From positions 62,001 to 126,000 of the forward strand of contig NZ_JXQZ01000001.1 in assembly GCF_000878135.1 (NCBI RefSeq): DNA of 64,000 nt, written 5' to 3'. The notes below the pieces were generated by a model that worked only from the letters and a program-made list of their open reading frames with translations, was not told the origin of the DNA and ran no database searches. This document shows positions 15,504 to 24,332 of the stretch, one piece after another (within the stretch, counting starts at the first letter, position 1; each line of letters opens with the position of its first letter). The DNA comes from Frigoribacterium sp. MEB024. GTDB lineage: Bacteria; Actinomycetota; Actinomycetes; Actinomycetales; Microbacteriaceae. The translations under genes were made by a program, and so were the position numbers.

Positions 15504-17469
15504 CGTACGACCCGACGACGGCCGCCCCGAGGTCGTCCAGATCGGGGGCGGTGACGGTGCCGTCGACGCGCCGCGCCATGCCCTCGACGAAGCGGGCGAG
15601 CCCCGGGTCGTCACCGAGCCGGAAGAACGTCGTGTGCGCGCCGAGGCGGCGGGCCACGTCGAGTTGCTCCACGGCCCGCAGGATCGTCACGGGGTGCGGC
15701 GGGTAGTCGAAGAAGACCTCACCGCCGGGCTCCAGGTGCGAGGTCGGCTCGCCGTCGGTGACGATCAACAGGACGGGTTGCGCGGTCGGGTGCTGACGGA
15801 AGTGCCGGTTCGCCAAGAGAAGGGCGTGGTGGAGGTTCGTACCCTTGTCCCACTTCGCGTCGAGGGCGACGAGCTGCTCGATCGGCATGACCTCGGCGTA
15901 CCGGCCGAACCCGATCAGCTGCAGGTCGTCGCCGCGGAAGCGCGACGTGATCAGGGTGTGCAGGGCGAGTGCGGTGCGCTTCATCGGCACCCAGCGGTCC
16001 TCCATCGCCATCGAGAACGACGTGTCGACGAGCAGGGCGACGCAGGCCTGCGTCCGGGCGTCGGTCTCGTGCACCTCGACGTCGCCGATCTCGATCCGCA
16101 CCCCGCCGTCGGTGCGGCCGCCGCCGGCGGCGGTCCGCGTGACCGCGTTCGTGATCGTCCGGGTGACGTCCCACGGCTCGGTGTCGCCGAAGGCCCATTC
16201 ACTACTCGCGCCGGAGCGGTCGCCGAGGGCTCCCGCGGACCGCAACTCGCGCCTCCCGGCTCGTCCCGACATCTTCGCCGCGACGTCGCGCAAGAGGTTC
16301 TTGCCGAGCTGTCGCATGGCCCGCGGAGTCAGGGCGAGCGTGCCGTCGGCGCGACGGCGGAGGGCACCCGAGTCGCGGAGGGCCTTCTCGAGCCGCCGCA
16401 GGGCCGCGGCGTCGACGGCGGCCTGCTCGCCCAGTTGGCGGCGCAGGGCGTCGAGGTCGACGTCGTCGAGCGAGGAGCCGCTCGACTGCTGGGCCAGCTG
16501 TTCGGCGAGCGCGTCGAGGTCGGCGAGGTCCTGGAAGACTCCCGTGCCTTCGCCGAGCCCGAGGCCCTGTTCGCCGTCCAGGCCTTCGGAGCCGCTCCAG
16601 TCCTGCCCGGGTCGCAGCGATCGCAGGGTGCCGTCGAGCTGTTCGAGGGACTGCATCAGGTCGGGCGAGCCGAAGGCCTGTCGGGCCAGGGCGTCGAGCT
16701 CGGCCCGTTGCTCGGCCGTCATCGAGTTGCGCAGCCGCTGGGCGGCCGCGGCCCGCGCGGCGAGGGCGTCGATCAGCTCGTCGACGTCGCCCGGTTGCTC
16801 GGGGAACGAGTCGCCGTGCTTCGCCATGAAGTCGTCGAACTGCTCAGGAGTGTCCTCGCCACGGGCGTGCGCGTCGAGCAAGGCGTTGAGGTCGCGCAGC
16901 ATCTCGGCGACGGCCTCGCGGTCGGCGTCGGTCGCGCTCTCGAGGGCGCCCTTCATCCCCGCGAACCGCTGGTCGAGCAGTTCGCGACCGAGGAGGTCCT
17001 TGATCTGCTCGTACGCCTGACCCGCCTCACCGCTCTGCCAGCGGTAGTCCGACAGCTCGGCGACGGCGCCGGCCGGGGACGGCGGCAGACTGTCGAGCTG
17101 GAGCTGGGCCAGGGCGCGGTCGCCGTCGTCGAGGTCGACGTCGCGGGCGAGCTGGGCGCGTTCGGCCCTGAGGGCCCGGTCGAGCAGCTCGCGGACCTCC
17201 TGCAACGTGCCGTCGAGGTGGTGGTCCCGGGTCAGGGCCCGCCGGCGTTCGGCGACCTGCCGGGCGAGGTCGTCGAGACCGGTCCGGTCGCGGCCCCCGC
17301 GGCGGAGGAACTCGCGGAGTGCCGCCTCGGCGCTCGAACCGGCCATGACGTCGCGCCCGACGGCATCGAGCGCCTCGGACAGGTCGGCAGGAGGCGCGAG
17401 CGGGTCGGGACCGTCGGCGTACCTCTGGTACCGCGCGGCCCGGTGCAACCGCCGGTTCGCCCTAGCCAC
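15472..17469 (-). CDS. VWA-domain protein (magnesium chelatase D-like)
   Basis: A 665-residue protein. A long, charged, helix-rich N-terminal half (Asp, Glu, Arg, Gln, Ala) has no recognised motif and probably forms coiled or helical bundles. The C-terminal von Willebrand A domain starts about residue 475 with the MIDAS motif DTSFSM and continues with VTDGEPTSHL, ending in RRVDGTVTAPDLDDLG. Such proteins work with a partner AAA ATPase, encoded just upstream (8-base gap) at 17478, to remodel or metallate clients. The GTG start at 17469 has GAGG upstream. Its 3' end runs 32 bases into the SCO1664-family gene on the other strand. Confidence 0.85.
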   Translation of the reverse strand: MARANRRLHRAARYQRYADGPDPLAPPADLSEALDAVGRDVMAGSSAEAALREFLRRGGRDRTGLDDLARQVAERRRALTRDHHLDGTLQEVRELLDRALRAERAQLARDVDLDDGDRALAQLQLDSLPPSPAGAVAELSDYRWQSGEAGQAYEQIKDLLGRELLDQRFAGMKGALESATDADREAVAEMLRDLNALLDAHARGEDTPEQFDDFMAKHGDSFPEQPGDVDELIDALAARAAAAQRLRNSMTAEQRAELDALARQAFGSPDLMQSLEQLDGTLRSLRPGQDWSGSEGLDGEQGLGLGEGTGVFQDLADLDALAEQLAQQSSGSSLDDVDLDALRRQLGEQAAVDAAALRRLEKALRDSGALRRRADGTLALTPRAMRQLGKNLLRDVAAKMSGRAGRRELRSAGALGDRSGASSEWAFGDTEPWDVTRTITNAVTRTAAGGGRTDGGVRIEIGDVEVHETDARTQACVALLVDTSFSMAMEDRWVPMKRTALALHTLITSRFRGDDLQLIGFGRYAEVMPIEQLVALDAKWDKGTNLHHALLLANRHFRQHPTAQPVLLIVTDGEPTSHLEPGGEVFFDYPPHPVTILRAVEQLDVARRLGAHTTFFRLGDDPGLARFVEGMARRVDGTVTAPDLDDLGAAVVGSYVRTRATEPPA

Positions 17470-17477
17470 GTCGCACC

Positions 17478-18863
17478 TCAGAACCCGTAGGCCGCTTCAC
17501 CGTCGCCGCTCTCCTTGCTCACGCGCCGGGCCAGGAAGAGGCCCTCGAGCGCCAGTTCGATCGCCCCGGCGCGACCGCCGTCGGTCGTCGCGCCGAGCCG
17601 TTCGGCGACGCGGTCGTAGAGGTCGTCCTCACCGAGCGAGGGCAACCCGGCCAGGAAGTCCCGGGCGGTGACCTGCTCACCGGTCGTCACCATGACGCCC
17701 GACTCGAGGGCGTCGACGAGGGCGTCGAAGTCGAGCCCGCGGAAGTGGGCACGGACGGTCTCGGCGGTCGCCGTCCGCAGCAGGTGTTCGAGGACCTCCT
17801 CGGCCCGGTCCTCCTCGCCCGACTCGAACTCGATCTTGCCGCCGAGCACGTCGACGGCCGTCTCGAGGTCGATCGGGCGAGCGACGGCCTCGTCCTCGCC
17901 CTGCCGGGTCGCGCGATGCAGCGCCGCGGCCGCGATGGTCTCGGCGCCGGCGATCGCGAACCGGGCGCTGACGCCGCTGCGCTGGTCGACCGAGGGCGAT
18001 TCACGGAGGGCGCGGGTGAACCGGGCGAGGATCTCGACGAGGTGGTCGGGCACCTCGGCGACGAGGTCGGCCTCCTGGCGGACGACCGCGACCTCGTCGG
18101 CCAGCTCGGTCGGGTAGTGCGTCCGGATCTCGGCGCCGAAGCGGTCCTTGAGGGGCGTGATGATCCGCCCGCGGTTGGTGTAGTCCTCGGGGTTGGCGCT
18201 GGCCACGACGAGCACGTCGAGGGGCAGTCGCAGGACGTACCCGCGGATCTGGATGTCGCGCTCCTCCATCACGTTGAGCATCGCCACCTGGATGCGCTCG
18301 GCGAGGTCGGGCAGCTCGTTGACCGCGACGATGCCTCGGTGGCCGCGGGGGATGAGCCCGAAGTGGATCGTCTCGGGGTCGCCCAGGCTGCGTCCCTCGG
18401 CCACGCGCATCGGGTCGACGTCGCCGATCAGGTCGGCGACGCTCGTGTCGGGCGTCGCGAGCTTCTCGACGTAGCGCTCGTCGCGTCCCCGCCAGGCCAC
18501 CGGCAGGTCGTCACCGAGGTCGGCGGCTCGACGACGGCTCTCGCTCGTGATCGGCTCGAACGGGTGCTCGCCGAGTTCGGACCCCTCGATGACCGGGGAC
18601 CACTCGTCGAGCAGACCCGCGAGCGTTCGCAGCAGACGGGTCTTGCCCTGACCGCGTTCACCCAGCAAGACGATGTCGTGGCCCGCGATCAACGCCCGTT
18701 CGAGTTGGGGGATGACCGTCGACTCGAAGCCGTGGAGTCCTGGCCAGGGGTCGCGGCCCTCTCTCAGGGCGTCGAGCAGGTTGTCTCGGATCTCGGTGCG
18801 GAGGGGCTTCGGGACGTGGCCCGAGCGCCTGAGTTCGCCGACGGTTCTCGCGGAGGGAGGCAT
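17478..18863 (-). CDS. AAA ATPase, MoxR/magnesium chelatase I-like
   Basis: A 461-residue AAA+ ATPase. Walker A is GERGQGKTR (about 70), Walker B is IVAVNELPDL (about 180), and sensor-type ASANPEDYTNRGRI and LKDRFGAEIRTHYP follow, as in BchI-like and MoxR-like chelatase ATPases. It precedes the VWA gene by 8 bases and the two should form one ATPase-plus-VWA machine. TAGCGT (18879-18874) lies 7 bases before an in-frame GTG at 18866 that is immediately followed by the ATG at 18863, so a leaderless start at the GTG is possible. The client is unknown. Confidence 0.88.
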   Translation of the reverse strand: MPPSARTVGELRRSGHVPKPLRTEIRDNLLDALREGRDPWPGLHGFESTVIPQLERALIAGHDIVLLGERGQGKTRLLRTLAGLLDEWSPVIEGSELGEHPFEPITSESRRRAADLGDDLPVAWRGRDERYVEKLATPDTSVADLIGDVDPMRVAEGRSLGDPETIHFGLIPRGHRGIVAVNELPDLAERIQVAMLNVMEERDIQIRGYVLRLPLDVLVVASANPEDYTNRGRIITPLKDRFGAEIRTHYPTELADEVAVVRQEADLVAEVPDHLVEILARFTRALRESPSVDQRSGVSARFAIAGAETIAAAALHRATRQGEDEAVARPIDLETAVDVLGGKIEFESGEEDRAEEVLEHLLRTATAETVRAHFRGLDFDALVDALESGVMVTTGEQVTARDFLAGLPSLGEDDLYDRVAERLGATTDGGRAGAIELALEGLFLARRVSKESGDGEAAYGF

Positions 18864-18962
18864 CACCCCGGCGACGCTACGCTCCCGACCCGGACCCCGC
18901 GAGGGGCGCCTCCTGCGAGCTTGCCGAGACGTCACGATTCGACGACATCCGTCGCGCGACGG

Positions 18963-19541
18963 TCAGCGGCCGGCGGCGCGGGCGGCGGCCTCCACACGGT
19001 CGTGGTGTCGACGCCATCCGTCGGCGTCGCGGTCGGGCAGGTTCGGATCGGCGGGACCGTTGCCGAGGCCGCCGTCGATCAGCTCGCGGACGACGTCGGC
19101 GTGGCCGGCGTGCCGGGCGGTCTCGACGGTCAGGTGCACGAGGATCTGGTGCAGGGTGACGGCGCGGCGGTCGGATCCCCACCAGGGGACGTCGCCGGGC
19201 GCGTCCAGCGACAACGCCCGGATCGTCTCGTCGGCGTGGGCGTTCGACCGCTGCAGGAGGTCGACGACGAAGGCGCGGCTCTCGTCGGGTGTCGCCCACA
19301 GGTCGGCTTCGGGCTCGCTCTCGTCGGTCAGCCACGGCGTCTCGATGCCGCTCGGCCGCCCGAAGACGTCGCCGAGGTAGCCGAGCTGCACGGTGGCGAC
19401 GTGCTTGACCAGCCCGAGCAGGTTGGTGCCGCTCGGCACCAGCGGTCGACGGACGTCGTACTCCGACAGTCCGTCGAGCTTGCGCACCAGGTCGTCGCGC
19501 GAACGGGTCAGGTACCGGCTGAGGTGTTCCTTCTGGTCCAT
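18963..19541 (-). CDS. DinB-family protein (DUF664)
   Basis: A 192-residue four-helix-bundle protein. The likely metal-binding triad is His in LVKHVATVQ (about 47) and two His in VHLTVETARHAGHADVVREL (about 135-150), as in DinB/DUF664 proteins that include bacillithiol- and mycothiol-dependent S-transferases. The start at MDQKEHLS (19541) is favoured because it begins just before the first helix. It is preceded by the cardiolipin synthase gene on the same strand, 75 bases away. Whether it uses mycothiol is an open inference. Confidence 0.82.
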   Translation of the reverse strand: MDQKEHLSRYLTRSRDDLVRKLDGLSEYDVRRPLVPSGTNLLGLVKHVATVQLGYLGDVFGRPSGIETPWLTDESEPEADLWATPDESRAFVVDLLQRSNAHADETIRALSLDAPGDVPWWGSDRRAVTLHQILVHLTVETARHAGHADVVRELIDGGLGNGPADPNLPDRDADGWRRHHDRVEAAARAAGR

Positions 19542-19616
19542 GCCGACACTCTGCCCCTCGTCGAGCCCACCGTCCACCGACCGACCGCCCCTCGCCGCGC
19601 CGCCGCGAAGAGGGAC

Positions 19617-21086
19617 CTACTGCACCGCCGCCGTGAGGCGCGCGACGTTGTCGAGCACCTGGAGGGGAGCGGGTCGCGTGAGCCAGCCGGCGAGCGTGAT
19701 CTCGTGCGATTTCGCGCGGTAGTCCGCCTCGATCTCGCGGACCTGGTCGACGAAGCCCGCTCCACGCACCATGAGCGACACCTCGAAGTTGAGGCTGAAC
19801 GAGCGCATGTCCATGTTGCTCGAGCCGATCACCGCCACGTCGTCGTCCACCGTGAAGTGCTTCGAGTGCAGGACGATCGGCTTCTCGTAGAGGAAGATCC
19901 GCACCCCGGCCCGCAGCAACGTCTCGTAGTACGACCGCTGCGCGTGGTAGACGAGGAACTGGTCGGCGACCTCGCAGGCGAAGAGTTGCACGTCGACCCC
20001 GCGCTCCGCCGCGGTGGTGATGGCGTAGAGCATCGACTCGTCGGGCACGAAGTAGGGGCTCGCGATGATGAGGCGTTCCTGCGCGCCGTAGACCAGGGCG
20101 TTGAACAACCGGAGGTTGTTCTCCCCGTCGAACCCCGGCCCGCTGGGTACGACCTGGCACTCGTAGGCGTCGTCGCCCGTGCGGCGTTCGACGAGCGGCT
20201 CGGCCTCGGCGTCGGTGGGCAGCTCGTCGGTCTCGCTGTACCAGTCGGTGATGAAGAGGGCGTTGAGGCCGACCGCGGCGGGCCCGTCCACGCGCACCAT
20301 GAGGTCCTTCCACTGCAGGCCCCGTCGGATGTTGCCGCGCTTGTTGTAGCTGGGATCGGTCATGTTCTGGGAGCCGGTGAACGCCACGTCGCCGTCGACG
20401 ACCACGATCTTGCGGTGGTTGCGCAGGTCGGGTCGCCGCCACATGCCCTTGGTGGGGTGGAACGGCAGCATCTCCTCGAAACGGATGCCGGAGTCACGGA
20501 GCCAGGTGCGCGTCACCCGGCCCTGGGGGTTGCGGATCGTGGCCCAGTGGTCGTAGAGCACCCGCACCTTCACGCCACGGTCGTGGGCACGCTTGAGGGC
20601 GTCGAAGAAGAGGAAGGTCGATTCGTCGCGCGTGAAGATGTAGAACTCGACGTGCACGTACCGTTCGGCCGCGTCGACGGCCTCGGTCATGGCCGCGATC
20701 GATCCGGCGTAGTCCGGCAGCAGCCGAGTCGTGTTGCCCGGGATCAGGGGCATGGCACCGAGCGTGCGGTTCAGCTGGACCACCGTCCCGAACCACGGCG
20801 GCTGGGTGTCGGTGGGCACGCGGTTGTCGAGCCCCTGCGTGTTCTCGAGGATGAGCGAGTTGATCTCGCGCTGTTTGTCCCGCCGGTCCTTCGGCAGCTT
20901 GGTGCTGCCGAGCAGGCCGTAGAGGACGCTGCCCGGGATGGGGGCGACGAAGATCGCCAACAGCCACGCCATGGCCGAACTCGGACGCCGGTTGCGCGGC
21001 ACGACCGCCACCGACACGATCCTGATGAGGATGTCGACCACCAGGATCACGGTGGGGAACGCCTTGAGGAGCTTGCGCCAGGTCAT
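19617..21086 (-). CDS. cls: cardiolipin synthase
   Basis: A 489-residue phospholipase-D-family membrane enzyme that joins phospholipids to make cardiolipin. Two N-terminal hydrophobic segments (about 10-30 and 38-60, the second with SVLYGLLGS) anchor it. Two HKD motifs follow: HRKIVVVDGDVAFTGSQN (about 226) and HSKHFTVDDDVAVIGSSNMD (about 405), each with the catalytic His and Lys. A basic segment LPKDRRDKQRE lies between anchor and catalytic domains, as in other bacterial Cls proteins. It is downstream of the Septum_form gene on the same strand, 75 bases apart, so an envelope-related operon is possible. Confidence 0.93.
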   Translation of the reverse strand: MTWRKLLKAFPTVILVVDILIRIVSVAVVPRNRRPSSAMAWLLAIFVAPIPGSVLYGLLGSTKLPKDRRDKQREINSLILENTQGLDNRVPTDTQPPWFGTVVQLNRTLGAMPLIPGNTTRLLPDYAGSIAAMTEAVDAAERYVHVEFYIFTRDESTFLFFDALKRAHDRGVKVRVLYDHWATIRNPQGRVTRTWLRDSGIRFEEMLPFHPTKGMWRRPDLRNHRKIVVVDGDVAFTGSQNMTDPSYNKRGNIRRGLQWKDLMVRVDGPAAVGLNALFITDWYSETDELPTDAEAEPLVERRTGDDAYECQVVPSGPGFDGENNLRLFNALVYGAQERLIIASPYFVPDESMLYAITTAAERGVDVQLFACEVADQFLVYHAQRSYYETLLRAGVRIFLYEKPIVLHSKHFTVDDDVAVIGSSNMDMRSFSLNFEVSLMVRGAGFVDQVREIEADYRAKSHEITLAGWLTRPAPLQVLDNVARLTAAVQ

Positions 21087-21161
21087 CCGCCGATCATCCC
21101 AGGTCGAGGGTGGACGGGGCCGCCCCCGTTCGTGTCGCGGGTCCGACCCCGGCCCCGCAGG

Positions 21162-22106
21162 TCAGCGCCCGCTGCCCGCCAGGCTGGCCGACTCGCCCTC
21201 GGGCGCGGTCGCGAGGTAGCAGGTGACCTCGCGGTCGCCGGTGGCCCAGGTGTCCTCGGTCGGCGTGAACCAGCCGTAGTCGAGGGCCGAGTCCTCCCAG
21301 GTCGACCCGACGTAGTCGTCGAAGACCTCGTAGCACGCGTCGTCTCCGAGCTGTGCGACCTCGTCGTCGCCCGGGAACGCGTCGTCGTCGAGGACCGGTT
21401 CGGCGAACACCTCGAAGTGGTGCACCTCGCCGCAGGCGGTCACGTCGACGAAGGTCTGGTAGTCGTCGTCGATCCCGTTGGTCATGTCGAAGCAGTCCCC
21501 GGTCGTGAGCTCGCTCACGAGCTCGGAACCGGTCTCGATGACGCCCCCTTCGCCTCCGTTGGCCTGATACAGCGCGAAGGACACCCCGCCGAAGGCGAGG
21601 ACCCCGACCGCTCCCAGCACCCCGAACAGCACGCCTCGCGATCGCTTCGGAGCCGGGACGCCCGCCACGGCACCGGGGGCGAACGCCTGCGGCGCGGGCC
21701 AGGCCGTGCCCAGGCGCGACTCGGGCGGGACCAGGGCGGCCCAGCGCCGCACCGTGGCCGAGGCCGCGTCGAGCACCACGGACGTCGTCTCACCGACGCC
21801 GACGCCGATCGGGTCACGTCGCCGCTGGTCGAGGGGCGTGGGCCCCGACGCGTCGATGCGCAGGGGCACCGCGAACCAGTGCGATCCGTCGTGCCCCAGG
21901 TCGACGAACTCGGTCGCGCCCAGCCGGACGCGCAGCATCTCGGGGTGGCCGGCTCCCGGCACGTCGACGGCGCCGGCGGGGTAGTCGCTGGGCAGGACCC
22001 GCATCTCGAGCGGCCCGAACCGCTGCACGAGTCCTTCGGCCACGACGGACACGAGTGTCGTCCCTGAGGGGCCCGCGGGCATCGCCTGGTCGTTCGGTCG
22101 GTCCAC
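21162..22106 (-). CDS. membrane protein with C-terminal Septum_form-like domain
   Basis: A 314-residue protein. The N-terminal 145 residues are a soluble, likely cytoplasmic region with LVSVVAEGLVQRFGPLEMRVLP; one hydrophobic helix follows (VLFGVLGAVGVLAFGGVSFALY, about 157-178). The outer domain has TTGDCFD, VTACGEVHHFEVFA, DDACYEVFDDYVG and TWATGDREVTCYLA, whose spaced Cys residues match the Septum_form type and probably form two disulfides. The GTG at 22106 is chosen because AGGGGGA lies four bases upstream; ATGs at 22136 and 22082 are alternatives. A -10-like TAGCAT lies about 50 bases upstream. Its role is not proven; the domain is associated with actinobacterial septation. Confidence 0.72.
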   Translation of the reverse strand: MDRPNDQAMPAGPSGTTLVSVVAEGLVQRFGPLEMRVLPSDYPAGAVDVPGAGHPEMLRVRLGATEFVDLGHDGSHWFAVPLRIDASGPTPLDQRRRDPIGVGVGETTSVVLDAASATVRRWAALVPPESRLGTAWPAPQAFAPGAVAGVPAPKRSRGVLFGVLGAVGVLAFGGVSFALYQANGGEGGVIETGSELVSELTTGDCFDMTNGIDDDYQTFVDVTACGEVHHFEVFAEPVLDDDAFPGDDEVAQLGDDACYEVFDDYVGSTWEDSALDYGWFTPTEDTWATGDREVTCYLATAPEGESASLAGSGR

Positions 22107-22274
22107 GAGGTCCCCCTGTTGCTGTGCGCACCGCATCCCGTGGCGGCCGTCGAGGGATGCTACCGGCACCCGGAGCGAGGGCAGCAGCCCCCGTCGGCGG
22201 GCCAGGGAGGCGGGCGTGCCCCGAGGACGCGAGCCGGCGGGGCCGGGCCGCACCGCGCCTCCTATGCTCGGGGG

Positions 22275-23414
22275 ATGTCGTCCGGTCACTCGAGTCCGCC
22301 CCGCGCCGACGTCGACCTGGTCGTCGTCGGCGGAGGCGCCATGGGCCTCGCGACGGCCTGGCAGGCCGCGTCGCGCGGGCACGAGGTCGTGCTCGTCGAG
22401 CGGTTCGAGCAGGGGCACCACCGGGGTGCCTCGCACGGCGCGACCCGCAACCTCAACGTCGCCTACGACGACGCCGACTACGTCGCCCTCGTGCAGGAGG
22501 CGCGGGTGCGGTGGGACGCGCTGGCCGACGAGACCGGCACCCCGCTCCTCGACCTCGTCGGTGTGGTCAATCACGGTCGCCCGGCGATGCTCCGTCGGAT
22601 GCGCGCCCTGCACGTCGACGCGGGCGTCCCCGGCGAACTGGTCGGCGCCCGGGAGGCGGGGGAGCGATGGACGGGCATGCGCTTCGAGACCGAGGTGCTG
22701 CACGTGCCCGGCAGCGGCCGCATCCGGGCCGCCGACGCCCTGGCGGCCCTCGCCCGGGCCGCGACGGCCCACGGGGCGCGACTGCGCTGGTCGACGCCGG
22801 TCACGGGACTCCACGTCGAGGGGCCCGAGCGCGTCCGCGTCGTCACGGACGACGACGAGATCGTCGCCCGCCGCGTGGTGGTGACGGCGGGTGCCTGGAC
22901 GGAGGACGTCGTCGGCGGTCTCGTCCGTCTCCCTCGGCTCACCGTGACGCAGGAGCAGCCCGCGCACTTCGCCGTGACCGACCCCCAGGCCGTGTGGCCG
23001 AGCGTCAACCACCGTCCCGACCCCGACCGACCCACCGAGTCGTGGTGGCCGGGCGTCGTCTACGGCATGCTCACGCCGGGCGAGGGCGTCAAGGCGGGCT
23101 GGCACGGAGCCGGCCCCGTCGTGCACCCCGACCGCCGGTCCTTCGAGCCCGACCCCGAGCAGCTCGAGCAGCTGCGGCGCTACGCGCGGGAGTGGCTGCC
23201 CGGCGTCGACGCCGAGACGGCCGACCCGATCAGCTGCACGTACACGACGACCGACGACGAGGACTTCGTGCTCGACCGGATCGGCCCCGTCGTGGTGGGG
23301 GCGGGCTTCTCGGGGCACGGCTTCAAGTTCACGCCGCTCGTGGGGTCGATCCTGGTCGACCTCGTCGAGGGTGGCGAGGCCCCCACGCGGTTCCGCGGGC
23401 TGGGTCGACCGTGA
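22275..23414 (+). CDS. FAD-dependent amine oxidase (monomeric sarcosine oxidase/SolA type)
   Basis: A 379-residue DAO-family flavoprotein. The FAD fold is at residues 14-30 (LVVVGGGAMGLATAWQA), followed by the MSOX-type GASHGATRNLN (about 53). Near the C-terminus are ISCTYTTTDDEDFVLD, whose Cys matches the residue that links FAD covalently in monomeric sarcosine oxidase, and GFSGHGFKFTPLVG, the flavin-site signature of that group. It probably oxidises an N-methyl amino acid, releasing formaldehyde and hydrogen peroxide. The gene is leaderless: TATGCT (22263-22268), 6 bases, ATG. It is coupled by a GTGA overlap to the following hydrolase. Confidence 0.87.
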   Translation: MSSGHSSPPRADVDLVVVGGGAMGLATAWQAASRGHEVVLVERFEQGHHRGASHGATRNLNVAYDDADYVALVQEARVRWDALADETGTPLLDLVGVVNHGRPAMLRRMRALHVDAGVPGELVGAREAGERWTGMRFETEVLHVPGSGRIRAADALAALARAATAHGARLRWSTPVTGLHVEGPERVRVVTDDDEIVARRVVVTAGAWTEDVVGGLVRLPRLTVTQEQPAHFAVTDPQAVWPSVNHRPDPDRPTESWWPGVVYGMLTPGEGVKAGWHGAGPVVHPDRRSFEPDPEQLEQLRRYAREWLPGVDAETADPISCTYTTTDDEDFVLDRIGPVVVGAGFSGHGFKFTPLVGSILVDLVEGGEAPTRFRGLGRP

Positions 23415-24217
23415 CCAGCCGGGCCGCGACGACCCGCGGCACCGTGGCGGGCCAGCCCTTCGTGCGCCGGGGAAGCGGCGCGCCCACGATCCTCCTGCCC
23501 GGGGTCGGGCCGGGTCGCCACCACCCCTCGGCATGGGACCGCACCCTGCTGCGGCTCGAGACGGCGCCGCTCGTCCGCGAACTCGACCTGTGGACGCTGG
23601 GCCGTCGCCGTGGACTGCCCGAGGGCACCACGATGAGCGAGCTCGCCGACGACGTGGCCCGGGCCGCGGCCGAGATCGTGGACGGCCCGGTCGACGTGGT
23701 CGGCACGTCGACGGGCGGCAGCATCGCCTTGCAGCTGGCCGTCGACCACCCCGGGCTGGTGCGGCGACTGGTCCTCGTGTCGTCGGCCCACCGGTTGGGC
23801 GACGGCGGGCGCGAGGCCCAGCGGCGCACGGCCGAACGCCTCCGGGCAGGCGACGCGCGAGGAGCCTCGGCCGCCATGCTCGGTCAGACGACCACCGGCG
23901 TCCCCGCCTCGAACGCCCTGCGGCGCCTCGGACGCGTGGCGCACCACGTCGTCGTCGGCGACCGGCACGACGACCTGGTCGTGACGCTCGACGCCGAGGA
24001 CTCGTTCGACGTGGGTGACCGCCTCGGCGAGGTCGCGGTGCCGACGCTCGTCGTGGCCGGGGGCGCCGACGGTTTCTACCCGCTCGACCTCGTGGCACGC
24101 ACCGTGGCCGGGCTGCCCGACGCCACGCTCGCCGTGCATCCCCGGTCGGGTCACCTCGGCCTGGGGTCGCGCGGGGTCGCGCGCGAGGTGCTCGCCCACC
24201 TGACCCGCGCCTCCTGA
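23411..24217 (+). CDS. alpha/beta-fold hydrolase
   Basis: A 268-residue hydrolase. The oxyanion-side motif is ILLPGVGPGRH (about 30), the nucleophile elbow is VVGTSTGGSIA (Ser about 99), the acid is likely in VVAGGADGFYPLD (about 217), and the His is in HPRSGHLGLG (about 248). It starts with GTG inside the stop codon of the amine oxidase (GTGA), so the two are co-translated. The gene ends with a copy of the CGCGCCTCC motif directly before its TGA. The substrate is unknown; a role beside the amine oxidase is suggested only by position. Confidence 0.83.
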   Translation: MTSRAATTRGTVAGQPFVRRGSGAPTILLPGVGPGRHHPSAWDRTLLRLETAPLVRELDLWTLGRRRGLPEGTTMSELADDVARAAAEIVDGPVDVVGTSTGGSIALQLAVDHPGLVRRLVLVSSAHRLGDGGREAQRRTAERLRAGDARGASAAMLGQTTTGVPASNALRRLGRVAHHVVVGDRHDDLVVTLDAEDSFDVGDRLGEVAVPTLVVAGGADGFYPLDLVARTVAGLPDATLAVHPRSGHLGLGSRGVAREVLAHLTRAS

Positions 24218-24332
24218 CGCTCCGATCGTCGCGGGCGCCGAGCGGTCGGCCGATCGGCCCGGAACGGGGAATGTGCCGGTCGGACCGGCGAGTCCGCCCG
24301 GTGCGAGGCCGTTCGTCACCTACCATCCGAGC